This document shows, piece by piece, positions 16,040-23,992 of a stretch of DNA of 64,000 bases (position 1 is the first letter of the stretch; each line of letters starts with the position of its first letter). The notes under the pieces were generated by a model. The model saw nothing but the letters and a program-made list of their open reading frames with translations, was not told the origin of the DNA and made no database searches. Made by a program: the position numbers and the translations under genes. This DNA is from Gordonia zhenghanii (GTDB lineage: Bacteria; Actinomycetota; Actinomycetes; Mycobacteriales; Mycobacteriaceae): NCBI RefSeq assembly GCF_021738965.1, contig NZ_JAKKOQ010000006.1, positions 310,001 through 374,000 of the forward strand, read 5' to 3'.

Positions 16040-17497
16040 ATGCAAGTTCTGCGCCGTGAGCCCGGCGGCAGGCGTCCGATGCGCGCACCGATCGCGCTGA
16101 CCCGGTCAGTGTCGCTCCGCACTCGCGTCGCGCTTCTGGCCGCCGCCGTCGTGCTGCTGTCCGCGATGTTGATGGCCGGAGCGTCGTTCTTCGTCGTCCA
16201 GCGGTCGCTGTACGACGACGTCGACTCGCAACTGGTGGCGCGTGCCGACGGCATGACCGCGCTGTCGAAACTCGGTCGCCTGTCCAGCGGTCCAGAAGCG
16301 CTCCTCGCGGGAACCGTGTTCTCGACGTCGATCTCCATCGGACTCGTCGAACCGGACGGCCACGTGTACATGGTCGGCGACGTCCCGTACGGCGACACCG
16401 AGCGAGACATCATGGAGTCGGTGAACCCGCAGGGCAAACTGAACCAGAGTCTGCGGACGACGAACAACCATCGGATCCTCGCCCGCAAGCTGTCCGACGG
16501 CAGCACTCTGCTGATGGCGCAGTCGATGGAGGGCACCGACGCGATCCTCAAGCGTCTGGCTTCGGTGCTGTTCATCGCGGGCGGTGTCGGCGTCGCGTTC
16601 GCGCTCCTCGCGGGTACCGCCGTCGCGCGCGGCGGACTGCGGCCGGTCGGTCGCCTCACCGGCGCGGTGGAGCGTGTCGCGCGCACCCAAGACCTCACCC
16701 CGATCCCGGTGACGGGCCAGGACGAGCTCGCGCGTCTCACCGCGAGCTTCAACACGATGCTGCGAGCCCTCGCCGAATCGCGCGATCAACAGGCTCGGCT
16801 CGTCGCCGACGCAGGCCACGAACTGAAGACGCCGCTGACCTCGCTGCGGACCAACCTCGAACTGCTTATCGCATCGTCTGAGCCCGGAGCGCCGCAGATC
16901 CCGGCAGCCGACATGGTGGAGTTGAGGTCGGACGTGGTCGCCCAGATTGAAGAGCTCTCGACGCTCGTCGGCGACCTCGTCGACCTGGCGCGTGAGGACG
17001 CCCTCGACACCGTCCACGAGGAGGTCTCGCTCGAGTCTGTGCTCCAGGACGCGCTCGAACGGGTCCGACGACGCCGTGCGGACATCGACTTCGACGTGCA
17101 GACCAGTCCGTGGTTCGTGTTCGGCGAAGAGCACGGCATCTCGCGGGCCGTGTTGAACGTCCTCGACAACGCTGCCAAGTGGAGTCCGCCGGGACGCGTC
17201 GTCCGCGTGCGGCTCGCCCAGACGGGCCCGGCGACGGCGGAGTTGACGGTGGCGGACGCGGGCCCGGGCATCCCGGTGGAGGACCGCGCTCTGGTCTTCG
17301 AACGTTTCTACCGAGCAGACGCCACCCGGTCGATGCCCGGCTCGGGGCTGGGCTTGGCGATCGTCCGGCAGGTGCTGACCCGCCTCGGCGGGTCGGTGTG
17401 GGCCGAAGGATCCGACGAGGGCGGCGCTCTGATCCGGATGCAGATCCCCGGGGCGCCGACCCACTCCGAAGCCGACCCGGTGGTCGTCCGGCGCTGA
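16040..17497 (+). CDS. mprB: Sensor histidine kinase
   Basis: 485 residues from ATG 16040; ATG 16079 is an alternative. Two membrane helices (VALLAAAVVLLSAMLMAGAS and SVLFIAGGVGVAFALLAG) flank an extracytoplasmic sensor domain of about 130 residues. HAMP, H-box (DAGHELKTPLTSL), N-box (NVLDNAAKWSPPG) and G-boxes (DAGPGIP, GSGLGLAI) follow. In mycobacteria the sensor domain binds the chaperone DnaK and keeps the kinase off until misfolded protein accumulates (known for MprB, inferred here). It phosphorylates MprA. Confidence 0.92.
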   Translation: MQVLRREPGGRRPMRAPIALTRSVSLRTRVALLAAAVVLLSAMLMAGASFFVVQRSLYDDVDSQLVARADGMTALSKLGRLSSGPEALLAGTVFSTSISIGLVEPDGHVYMVGDVPYGDTERDIMESVNPQGKLNQSLRTTNNHRILARKLSDGSTLLMAQSMEGTDAILKRLASVLFIAGGVGVAFALLAGTAVARGGLRPVGRLTGAVERVARTQDLTPIPVTGQDELARLTASFNTMLRALAESRDQQARLVADAGHELKTPLTSLRTNLELLIASSEPGAPQIPAADMVELRSDVVAQIEELSTLVGDLVDLAREDALDTVHEEVSLESVLQDALERVRRRRADIDFDVQTSPWFVFGEEHGISRAVLNVLDNAAKWSPPGRVVRVRLAQTGPATAELTVADAGPGIPVEDRALVFERFYRADATRSMPGSGLGLAIVRQVLTRLGGSVWAEGSDEGGALIRMQIPGAPTHSEADPVVVRR

Positions 17498-17581
17498 GTC
17501 CGGTGCACCCGCCGTCCAGCACGCCCCGCTCTGCAGAATTCCCCGCCCTGCAGCATTCAGGGAGCGTATTCCCAGCACGCT

Positions 17582-17611
17582 TTGACCAACTTCACAGGTA
17601 CGTGCAATACG
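17582..17611 (+). promoter_or_regulatory. Likely promoter of pepD
   Basis: TTGACC (17582-17587) and CAATAC (17605-17610) with 17 bases between. Transcription would begin close to the ATG at 17621, giving a nearly leaderless message. ATTCAGG/ATTCCCAG repeats just upstream may be regulator sites. Confidence 0.5.
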
Positions 17612-17620
17612 CTCGTTTTC

Positions 17621-19057
17621 ATGAATGACGGCGCATACCGCGACACCCCGCAGGGCAACGACGATTTCGGAGGGCAGCGCCCTGCCTCGCCGAATCCGTA
17701 CGGCAACCCGTACGCACCGCACGGCTGGCCAGCCGATGCACAGGTTCCGCAGCAGTTCGACCAATACGGTCAGCCGGTGCCCGGCCCCGGCACCGGCGGC
17801 TTCGCTGCCATCCCGCCGACCAATCAGGCCAATCAACCCAATCAGCCCAATCAACCCAGTCAGGCCAATCAACCCAGTCAGGCACCGACCAGCCCGTACG
17901 GCGCACCGTTCGGCCAGCCTCCCGTCGACGGGCAGAGCGGCCAGTTCGGTCCGACCGGTCCGCTGGGGCCCGCTCCCTCGGACGAAGGCAAACGTGGCGG
18001 CAACGGCAAGAAACTCCTCCTGGGCGCTGTCGTCGTCGCGGTGCTCGCCGGCGGTGTCGGCGGCGGCGTCGGAGTCCTCGTCGCCGACCGCGACAACGGG
18101 TCGTCGACCAGTGCATCGGTCGCGGCCGGCCCCACCGAGACCGCGCAGCCTGCAGCGGCTCCCGGATCGGTGCAGGACGTCGCCAACCGGGTCCTGCCGT
18201 CCGTCGTGTCGATCACTGTCGCCTCGGGCCGCCAGGTCGGCTCCGGGTCGGGCGTCATCCTCGCGAGCGACGGCGTGATCCTCACCAACAACCACGTCGT
18301 TCAGGACGCCGAACGGGTCCTGGTCAGTTTCAACGACGGCAGTCGTGCAGCCGCGAAGGTCCTCGGCACCGACCCGGTGTCCGACATCGCCGTCATCAAG
18401 GCGGACAAGACGGGGCTGAAACCGATCACCATCGGGGCGTCGAACAACCTGAGTGTCGGCCAGAACGTGATCGCGATCGGCTCCCCGCTCGGACTGGAGG
18501 GCACGGTCACCACCGGAATCATCTCCGCCCTCAACCGACCGGTGTCGACGTCGGGTGCCGACGGTTCGACGGAGTCGGTGATCGACGCCATTCAAACCGA
18601 CGCCGCGATCAACCCGGGCAACTCCGGTGGCGCCCTGATCAATTCGAGCGGTGCGCTGATCGGTATCAACACCGCGATCGCGACGACCGGAGCCGAAGGC
18701 GAGTCGGGCAGCATCGGACTCGGATTCTCGATTCCCATCGACCAGGCGATGCGCGTGGCGAAGGAGCTTCGGGAGACCGGCAAGGCGACTCAGGCCAACC
18801 TGGGCGTCTCGGTGCGACCGAACTCCGATCTGGAGAAGCCGGGAGCCCTCGTCGCGAGCGTCGTCCGCAACGGACCGGCCGCCAAGGCCGGAATCCCGGA
18901 CGGTGCGCTCATCACCGGAGTCAACGATCGCAAGATCGCGGCAGCCGATGCGTTGGTCGCCGCTATCCGCTCGCACGCCCCCGGCGATACGGTGAAGGTG
19001 ACCTACACGGTGAGCAACCAGAGCAAGACCGCCGACGTCACACTCGGCACGATGTGA
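17621..19057 (+). CDS. pepD: HtrA-like serine protease PepD
   Basis: 478 residues. A cytoplasmic Gln/Pro/Asn-rich N-terminal region (about 1-125) contains a degenerate NQP/NQA/SQ repeat coded by 17820-17883. One membrane helix follows (LLLGAVVVAVLAGGVGGGVG), then the trypsin-like domain with catalytic His (NNHVVQD), Asp (DPVSDIAVIK) and Ser (NPGNSGGAL), and a C-terminal PDZ domain. It acts outside the membrane on misfolded envelope proteins. In mycobacteria it is under MprAB and SigE control, and the adjacency to mprAB here supports this. Confidence 0.93.
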   Translation: MNDGAYRDTPQGNDDFGGQRPASPNPYGNPYAPHGWPADAQVPQQFDQYGQPVPGPGTGGFAAIPPTNQANQPNQPNQPSQANQPSQAPTSPYGAPFGQPPVDGQSGQFGPTGPLGPAPSDEGKRGGNGKKLLLGAVVVAVLAGGVGGGVGVLVADRDNGSSTSASVAAGPTETAQPAAAPGSVQDVANRVLPSVVSITVASGRQVGSGSGVILASDGVILTNNHVVQDAERVLVSFNDGSRAAAKVLGTDPVSDIAVIKADKTGLKPITIGASNNLSVGQNVIAIGSPLGLEGTVTTGIISALNRPVSTSGADGSTESVIDAIQTDAAINPGNSGGALINSSGALIGINTAIATTGAEGESGSIGLGFSIPIDQAMRVAKELRETGKATQANLGVSVRPNSDLEKPGALVASVVRNGPAAKAGIPDGALITGVNDRKIAAADALVAAIRSHAPGDTVKVTYTVSNQSKTADVTLGTM

Positions 19058-19146
19058 TGCGGTCCGCGATGAGTCGAATCGTGTGACGACAGCCTGGCGG
19101 TGCCAGCCTACGATGACTACAGACAACGACTGCAGAGAGGCCGACG

Positions 19147-19710
19147 ATGACTAACGCCCCCGTGGACCCGGACGAACGGGCCGCCGACGCCGCAGCTCGC
19201 CTGAACTCGCCGGACGTTCCGACGACCCCCGTGGACGAGATCGTCCGATCGCTGGTGGTGGTCGTCGACGATCGTGCGGCCCTCGGCGAGGCTCCGAGCT
19301 CGCTCGGTCCGCTCGTCGGTGAACTCCTCGAAGAGGCCGGATTCCACGTCGACGCCACGGTGTCGGTGCCCGGCGACGAGATCGAGATCCGCAACGCGTT
19401 GAACACCGCTGTGATCGGCGGAGTGGACCTCGTGGTGTCGGTCGGCGGCGTCGGTGTCGCCGCGCGTGATGTGGCTCCGGAGGCCACCGAACCGCTGCTG
19501 GACCGTCGTCTACAGGGCATCGAGGAGGCCATCCGCAGTTCCGGCCTGTCGGCAGGAGCCACCGACGGAGGCATTTCCCGCGGTGTCGCCGGGATCTCCG
19601 GTCAGACGGTCGTCGTGAACATCGCCGATTCGCGGGCCGCCGTTCGCGACGGCATGGCGACGCTGATCCCGTTGGCACACCACGTGATCGGTCACCTCAG
19701 TGACATCTGA
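19147..19710 (+). CDS. moaB2: MogA/MoaB-family molybdopterin biosynthesis protein
   Basis: 187 residues. The C-terminal MoCF domain contains DLVVSVGGVGVAARDVAPEATEPL, given in parts: SVGGVGVAARDV and APEATEPL. This aligns with the family signature GGTG...RDVTPEA, but the Thr of GGTG is Val, and there is a Thr to Ala change before PEAT. GGISRGVAG is also present. It would adenylylate molybdopterin if active. TACGAT (19109-19114) may be a -10 box and AGAGAGG the ribosome site. Same position as Rv0984 after pepD. Confidence 0.88.
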   Translation: MTNAPVDPDERAADAAARLNSPDVPTTPVDEIVRSLVVVVDDRAALGEAPSSLGPLVGELLEEAGFHVDATVSVPGDEIEIRNALNTAVIGGVDLVVSVGGVGVAARDVAPEATEPLLDRRLQGIEEAIRSSGLSAGATDGGISRGVAGISGQTVVVNIADSRAAVRDGMATLIPLAHHVIGHLSDI

Positions 19711-19894
19711 CCCCGGGACATCTGACCCCGGGACATCTGATTCCGCCCGGACATCGGACTGGGCGCGCAAGCGCAGGCTCGACGCGGTGTTCGGTGACGA
19801 TCTGCCCGAGCAGATCGTCGAACCGGGGGAGAACACCGGCAGTGGGCGCGGACGCGACTGGTACGACCAGAACCGTCCGCCCCACTACGAGTAG
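19700..19894 (+). CDS. Small conserved acidic protein
   Basis: 64 residues starting with GTG inside the last codons of moaB2 (11-base overlap). The N-terminus is a tandem repeat (TSDPG twice, then TSDSA), from a 15-base DNA repeat that also spans the moaB2 stop. The conserved part seems to be the C-terminal half: RKRRLDAVFGDDLPEQ and a terminal DWYDQNRPPHYE, a pattern I associate with small actinobacterial hypothetical proteins of unknown function. Soluble, no signal or membrane segment. Confidence 0.65.
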   Translation: MTSDPGTSDPGTSDSARTSDWARKRRLDAVFGDDLPEQIVEPGENTGSGRGRDWYDQNRPPHYE

Positions 19895-19901
19895 GAGCCG
19901 T

Positions 19902-20570
19902 TCAGCGACCCGGATGCAGTTCGCTGAGTTCGGCGAACAGTGCCTGATTGCAGGTGAACGCGAACCGGACCTCGTCGACGAGACGGTCTCGGTCTGCCTC
20001 GCTCATCGCTTCACCGATGGCGTCGAGTCGGTCGCGGTATCGATCCTTGTACGGCTTCACCTTGCCGACCTCGTCGAACGCGTAGAAGGCGATCCCGCCG
20101 CCGTCGAGGTCGAAGGTCCGATCGAGGATGCGGCCGATCGCCTGTCCGCCGGACAGATCACCGAGGTACCGGGTGTAGTGGTGCGCGACGAATGCTCCGC
20201 TCCATGACGCGGTCCCGGTGATCCGGTCGGCGTAGGCGGTCGCAGCGGGCGAGGAGAACGTGGGGAGGCCGGCGGGCGCCCAATGAGCGAGGTCGGCGTC
20301 GATGGCGGCCAACCGGTCCAGTGCAGGGTCGATGACCGGCGCCGCGATCGGATCGTCGGTGAGTGTGGCCGCGGTCGATTCGAGCGCGGCGTACACGACT
20401 CGCAGCCGCTGCAGATATGCGATGTAGCCGTCTGCGTCCATCCGGCCGCCGAGCAGTGCCGCCATGAACGACGACCCCTCGGCCTGGTCGTGCTCGACTG
20501 CCGACCCCTTCTTCATCGCGGCGGACAACGTGTCCTGCGGCGCGGTGTGAGCCAGTGAGGCGGTCGTCAT
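19902..20570 (-). CDS. hmuO: Heme oxygenase (biliverdin-producing), HmuO-like
   Basis: 222 residues, all helical. The proximal heme ligand fits the His in AVEHDQAEGSSF (about residue 27) and the distal helix is the glycine-rich YLGDLSGGQAIGR. It cleaves heme to biliverdin, CO and Fe(II), releasing iron. ATG 20570; an IdeR/DtxR-like box lies about 30-50 bases upstream, implying induction by low iron. It is separate from the mprAB operon, converging on it, and no heme uptake genes are nearby. Confidence 0.92.
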   Translation of the reverse strand: MTTASLAHTAPQDTLSAAMKKGSAVEHDQAEGSSFMAALLGGRMDADGYIAYLQRLRVVYAALESTAATLTDDPIAAPVIDPALDRLAAIDADLAHWAPAGLPTFSSPAATAYADRITGTASWSGAFVAHHYTRYLGDLSGGQAIGRILDRTFDLDGGGIAFYAFDEVGKVKPYKDRYRDRLDAIGEAMSEADRDRLVDEVRFAFTCNQALFAELSELHPGR

Positions 20571-20598
20571 CGGTGAGACTCCTGAAGTGCGGCGAACG

Positions 20599-20618
20599 TA
20601 GTGAGGTAAACCTTACAC
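20599..20618 (-). promoter_or_regulatory. IdeR/DtxR-type iron box before hmuO
   Basis: GTGAGGTAAACCTTACAC (20601-20618) is an interrupted palindrome with TGAGGT-AA-ACCTTA arms, close to the consensus TTAGGTTAGCCTAACCTAA. It sits 31 bases upstream of the heme oxygenase ATG, a position suited to iron-dependent repression. Confidence 0.72.
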
Positions 20619-20634
20619 GGCCCAGGATAGGGAG

Positions 20635-20666
20635 AAGGCCCCGTTCCGGCACGTGAACGGGGCCTT
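20635..20666 (-). terminator. Terminator of mscL
   Basis: AAGGCCCCGTTC (20635-20646) pairs with GAACGGGGCCTT (20655-20666) over an 8-base loop, 24 bases past the mscL stop on the minus strand, before the hmuO promoter. Confidence 0.75.
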
Positions 20667-20690
20667 CCATCCTCAGCGTGAGGAGACGAG

Positions 20691-21485
20691 TCAGCGCGAG
20701 TGTCGCGGTCCCTCGGCTCCGAATCCCGGATCCTGCGGGTACTGGCCGCCGGCGGGCGGGTACTGGCCCGGTGCGGGCGGCGGGTACTGACCGGGCGCGT
20801 ACTGGCCTGGGGGCAGGTTGCCGGGGGGCGGGTACTCGCCCGGTGCCGGGTTCGGCGTCGGGAAGCCGCCGCTCGGCGGGCCCGCCGGGTACTGCTGACC
20901 TTGTGCAGGAGCCTGCTGCTGGGCCTGCGGGGGGACGCCCATCTGCTGCGTTGCGCCACCCGACGGGTAGTTCTCTGCCGGAGCCTGCGGGCCGGTGTGC
21001 GGCGGGTCGAAGCGGGACTCGGCGGACCGCACTGCCTCAGCGTCGGCGAGTGCCTTCTTCTCTGCGTCGGCGGCCTTGCGCTCCTTGGCGCCGGGATCGA
21101 GCAGATCGCGGATCTCGACGAGCAGCGAGATTTCGCTGTCGTCTTCTGCTTCCTCTTCGAGCGTCCGAAGCTCGGTCAGCTTGTTGTACGGGACGATGAT
21201 CAGGAAGTAGACTACCGCGGCGACGATCACGAAGTTGATCAGTGCAGTGATGACGGCGCCGAAGTCCAGGAAGGTGGCCGGGTCCGCCTGACCTGAATCG
21301 GTCTTGGTGATCGAGAAACCGAACCCTGCGAAATCGGTGTTGACGGGGATAGCCGCGATCAGCGGGGCGACGATCTTATCGGTGAATGCGGTGACGACTG
21401 CGGTGAACGCTGCGCCGATGATGACCGCAGTGGCCAATTCGACGACGTTCCCCCGCATGAGGAAGTCCTTGAATCCTTTGAGCAC
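20691..21485 (-). CDS. mscL: Large-conductance mechanosensitive channel with long tail
   Basis: 264 residues against 130-150 usual. The channel part is normal: MLKGFKDFLMRGNVVELATA (N-terminal helix and first membrane segment) and the second segment ALINFVIVAAVVYFLIIVPYN, split here as visible motifs, with a cytoplasmic helix up to about residue 150. The remaining 110 residues are a Pro/Gly/Gln/Tyr-rich tail with repeated PGQYPP-like units. It releases solutes on hypo-osmotic shock. GTG start at 21485 with GAAGGAG six bases before. Same neighbourhood as Rv0985c. Confidence 0.95.
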   Translation of the reverse strand: MLKGFKDFLMRGNVVELATAVIIGAAFTAVVTAFTDKIVAPLIAAIPVNTDFAGFGFSITKTDSGQADPATFLDFGAVITALINFVIVAAVVYFLIIVPYNKLTELRTLEEEAEDDSEISLLVEIRDLLDPGAKERKAADAEKKALADAEAVRSAESRFDPPHTGPQAPAENYPSGGATQQMGVPPQAQQQAPAQGQQYPAGPPSGGFPTPNPAPGEYPPPGNLPPGQYAPGQYPPPAPGQYPPAGGQYPQDPGFGAEGPRHSR

Positions 21486-21579
21486 GCGGCTCTCCTTCGT
21501 TTCGGTGCCGTGACGAGCCTGAGTCTAATGGACCGGTGAAAGGATTTCTCGGCAACAATCGGCGAGTTTCCTAAACTTT

Positions 21580-22221
21580 TCAATGCAAGACGAATGTGAT
21601 CGGATCACGTAATCCGGCTGCCGCGACCCGATGTGCGTCGCTCTCTTCCATAGCGACGAGGACAGTTCCGGATTCCGTCGGCGGTGCTCGATCGGCGTCC
21701 GGAGTCACCGCGACAACGGCATTGCGGGCCAATACCTGCGCGTCCTGTGTCAGGAGATCGACGAGGTCGCCCGTGCGGACGAAAGCGGCGAGAGCGTCGT
21801 CGGCAGGGCGTACCGGGACCAGCCGGGCATCGGACTGTCCGGTGAGGACTGCAGGCAGTCGGGAATCGAGAAGTCGGTGGCGGCCAATGATTTCTCCGTC
21901 CTGAACGAGGCCGGTGACATGGCGTCCGACGATGTCGTTCACGGTGATCTGATCAGGTGGCGCGAGGTTGTCTGGCACCGCGGTGGCGCGGACGTCGCCG
22001 GCGACGAGGACGTCGCCCGGACGTAGATCGCGGACGGCGACGAGAGCCGTCGCCGACGGCGGACCGTGTTGTTGAGCCACGGTCGATATCACTGCGGAAA
22101 CGATCAATGCGATAGCGAGTATCCGGCGTATCAACACAGATCGAAACCAGCCAGGAGTGTAGATTCGTCGAATCCGATCGAGAATCGTCGGATTCAAGTC
22201 CCGCGTTGCGTCACGTTTCAT
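21580..22221 (-). CDS. SAF-domain membrane-anchored protein (CpaB/RcpC-like)
   Basis: 213 residues with one N-terminal membrane helix (ILAIALIVSAVISTVAQQ) followed by an SAF domain (VAVRDLRPGDVLVAGDVRA, GRHVTGLVQDGEIIGRHRL) on the outer side. SAF proteins include pilus assembly CpaB/RcpC and flagellar FlgA; no pilus genes are visible here. In mycobacteria a similar SAF gene lies near mscL and ruc. The start ATG 22221 is divergent from nhaA with a 91-base gap. It ends AT-rich, and the base composition around 21540-21600 is lower in GC than its neighbours. Confidence 0.75.
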   Translation of the reverse strand: MKRDATRDLNPTILDRIRRIYTPGWFRSVLIRRILAIALIVSAVISTVAQQHGPPSATALVAVRDLRPGDVLVAGDVRATAVPDNLAPPDQITVNDIVGRHVTGLVQDGEIIGRHRLLDSRLPAVLTGQSDARLVPVRPADDALAAFVRTGDLVDLLTQDAQVLARNAVVAVTPDADRAPPTESGTVLVAMEESDAHRVAAAGLRDPITFVLH

Positions 22222-22312
22222 GACCGGAATTTACGGCGGCGAATGGCGTCATTATTACCCTGTATCGGAGAATGTGTATAACGATGGCCCGAGGCGGGGG
22301 TTCTCCACAGAT

Positions 22313-23590
22313 ATGCCGTCTGGAACACTGGTCGGTGTGGACGAATCGGACTCGCAGACACAGTCGCTGATGCATCGCGTGCGTGCGTGGATTCACGCGG
22401 ACACCACCGGGGGCGTGCTGCTGATGATCGCCGCGGTCTTAGCGCTCGGCTGGGCGAATTCGCCGTGGCGAGACGCCTACCACGACCTGTTGTCCGTCGT
22501 CGTGGGGCCTGCGTCCCTCGGTCTGGACCTGTCCCTGGCGCACTGGGCCGCCGATGGACTCCTCGCTGTCTTCTTCTTCGTCGTCGGCGTCGAGCTCAAG
22601 CAGGAGTTCGTGGCGGGCGACCTCCGCAATCCACGGAGCGCGGGCGTGCCGATTGCGGCCGCCGTCGGCGGAATGGCGGTGCCCGCCCTCGTCTACGTGG
22701 CGATCGTCGGCAGTCTCGAGCCGGAGGCGCTGCGGGGGTGGGCGACGCCGACCGCTACCGACATCGCGTTCGCGCTCGGCGTCCTCGCAGTGTTCGGACG
22801 AGGACTCCCAGTCGCGCTCCGCGTCTTCCTCATGACGTTGGCCGTCGTCGACGATCTCCTCGGCATCATCGTCATCGCGACGGTCTACACCGACAGCATC
22901 GACGGCGTGATGCTCGGAGCGGGCCTTGCCTGTGTCGTCGTGTTCGGCGTCGCCGTCCGGGCGCGTCGCCGGCTGTGGTGGATTCTCCTGCCGCTCGCGG
23001 TCCTCGCATGGGGCTTCGTCCACGCGTCCGGCGTCCACGCGACGGTGGCGGGCGTGCTGCTCGGATTCACAGTTCCGGCGATCGCACGGGCGGGGGAGAA
23101 CGAACCGCGGACCGAACGGTTCGCCGAGCGGATCACGCCGTATTCGACTGTGCTGTGTCTTCCACTGTTCGCGTTCGCGTCCGCTGGAGTCACCGTCGTC
23201 GGCACGGGGCACATCGTGCAGCCGGTCAGCGTCGGCGTCTTCTTCGCTCTGGTGGTGGGAAAAGTCGTCGGCGTGATGGTCACGGTGTGGATCGTGACGC
23301 GGTTGACCCCTTTGCGTCTGCCCGACGCGATCGGGATCCGGGATCTGCTCCCTATCGGTCTCCTGACCGGGATCGGCTTCACAGTTGCGTTGTTGATCGC
23401 CGAACTCTCGTTTGCGCCCGGCGCCGGGCTGTCGCCCGATCACGAGCCCGCGGCGAAGATCGGCATCTTGGCCGGCTCCCTTGCCGCGGCGGTGCTCGGC
23501 GCGCTGATGCTCCGCAGGAACGCACGCCGAGTCCGATCGTCGGATGAGAACAGAGACGGCGTCCCTGACCAGGACACTAGGGTGATCTGA
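22313..23590 (+). CDS. nhaA: Na+/H+ antiporter NhaA
   Basis: 425 residues with about twelve membrane helices. The key double aspartate of NhaA is in LAVVDDLLGIIVIA, with family motifs ATPTATDIAFALGVL and GIGFTVALLIAELSF. It exchanges two protons for one sodium ion, driven by the proton gradient, and controls pH and salt. ATG 22313 gives a usual N-terminus; the frame stays open to 22220 with a TATAAC at 22277-22282 that may be its -10 box. GTG 22334/22337 is also possible. The C-terminus has a short charged tail. Confidence 0.9.
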   Translation: MPSGTLVGVDESDSQTQSLMHRVRAWIHADTTGGVLLMIAAVLALGWANSPWRDAYHDLLSVVVGPASLGLDLSLAHWAADGLLAVFFFVVGVELKQEFVAGDLRNPRSAGVPIAAAVGGMAVPALVYVAIVGSLEPEALRGWATPTATDIAFALGVLAVFGRGLPVALRVFLMTLAVVDDLLGIIVIATVYTDSIDGVMLGAGLACVVVFGVAVRARRRLWWILLPLAVLAWGFVHASGVHATVAGVLLGFTVPAIARAGENEPRTERFAERITPYSTVLCLPLFAFASAGVTVVGTGHIVQPVSVGVFFALVVGKVVGVMVTVWIVTRLTPLRLPDAIGIRDLLPIGLLTGIGFTVALLIAELSFAPGAGLSPDHEPAAKIGILAGSLAAAVLGALMLRRNARRVRSSDENRDGVPDQDTRVI

Positions 23591-23609
23591 CGCTCGGAAG
23601 GACCGCCTG

Positions 23610-23650
23610 TTGGCACTCGGAATGACTGAGTGCCAATCGACGTTTACAAT
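23610..23650 (+). promoter_or_regulatory. CIRCE element and promoter of the ruc-like gene
   Basis: TTGGCACTC (23610-23618), nine bases, GAGTGCCAA (23628-23636): matches the HrcA operator CIRCE (TTAGCACTC-N9-GAGTGCTAA) with one symmetric change. ATGACT (23622-23627) and TACAAT (23645-23650), 17 bases apart, form a promoter whose -35 lies in the CIRCE spacer. Heat-shock control by HrcA is therefore likely. Confidence 0.88.
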
Positions 23651-23677
23651 GGAGCATCTGACTACCGGAGGTTTGCA

Positions 23678-23980
23678 GTGCCCACCTACAGCTATGCGTG
23701 CACCGTGTGCGACAACAAGTTCGACATCGTGCAGTCGTTCACGGACGATTCCCTGACCGTGTGCCCCGAGTGCGGCGGCAAGCTCCGCAAGCTCTTCAAC
23801 TCGGTCGGCGTGGTGTTCAAGGGCAGCGGCTTCTACCGCACGGACTCACGATCGAACGGTTCTGTGCCGGCCAAGTCGTCGTCGGAGTCGTCCTCCTCGA
23901 GTTCTGACTCCTCCTCGTCGGGTTCCTCGAGCAGCAGCTCGTCGTCGGACTCGAGTTCGTCGAGCGCGGCCAGCGCCTGA
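23678..23980 (+). CDS. ruc: FmdB-family zinc-ribbon protein, Ruc-like chaperone
   Basis: 100 residues from GTG 23678, which has GGAGG at 23667-23671. The N-terminal zinc ribbon has paired cysteines CTVC and CPEC (PTYSYACTVCDNKFD, TVCPECGGKLRKLF) and a GVVFKGSGFYRTDSR stretch. The rest is an unstructured tail almost wholly of serine. M. tuberculosis Rv0991c (Ruc) is a redox-controlled holdase chaperone with an unstructured C-terminus and is in the HrcA regulon. The CIRCE box and the neighbouring 5-FCL gene match this. The tail differs in composition. Confidence 0.85.
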   Translation: MPTYSYACTVCDNKFDIVQSFTDDSLTVCPECGGKLRKLFNSVGVVFKGSGFYRTDSRSNGSVPAKSSSESSSSSSDSSSSGSSSSSSSSDSSSSSAASA

Positions 23981-23992
23981 GCGGGGTCGCGC

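Noticed and set aside
17820-17883. Regular short repeats, first thought CRISPR-like or regulatory
   Set aside because: They are in frame inside pepD and encode NQP/SQA units of a disordered region; unit size and spacing do not fit CRISPR.
16106-19126. About 1000-codon minus-strand frame opposite mprB and pepD
   Set aside because: Antisense shadow of well-supported genes; composition is skewed and no domain is recognisable.
23860-23980. Serine-only end of the ruc-like gene as a possible frameshift artefact
   Set aside because: The frame is continuous from the zinc ribbon, codons vary among TCG/TCC/AGC/AGT, and disordered tails are known in this family.
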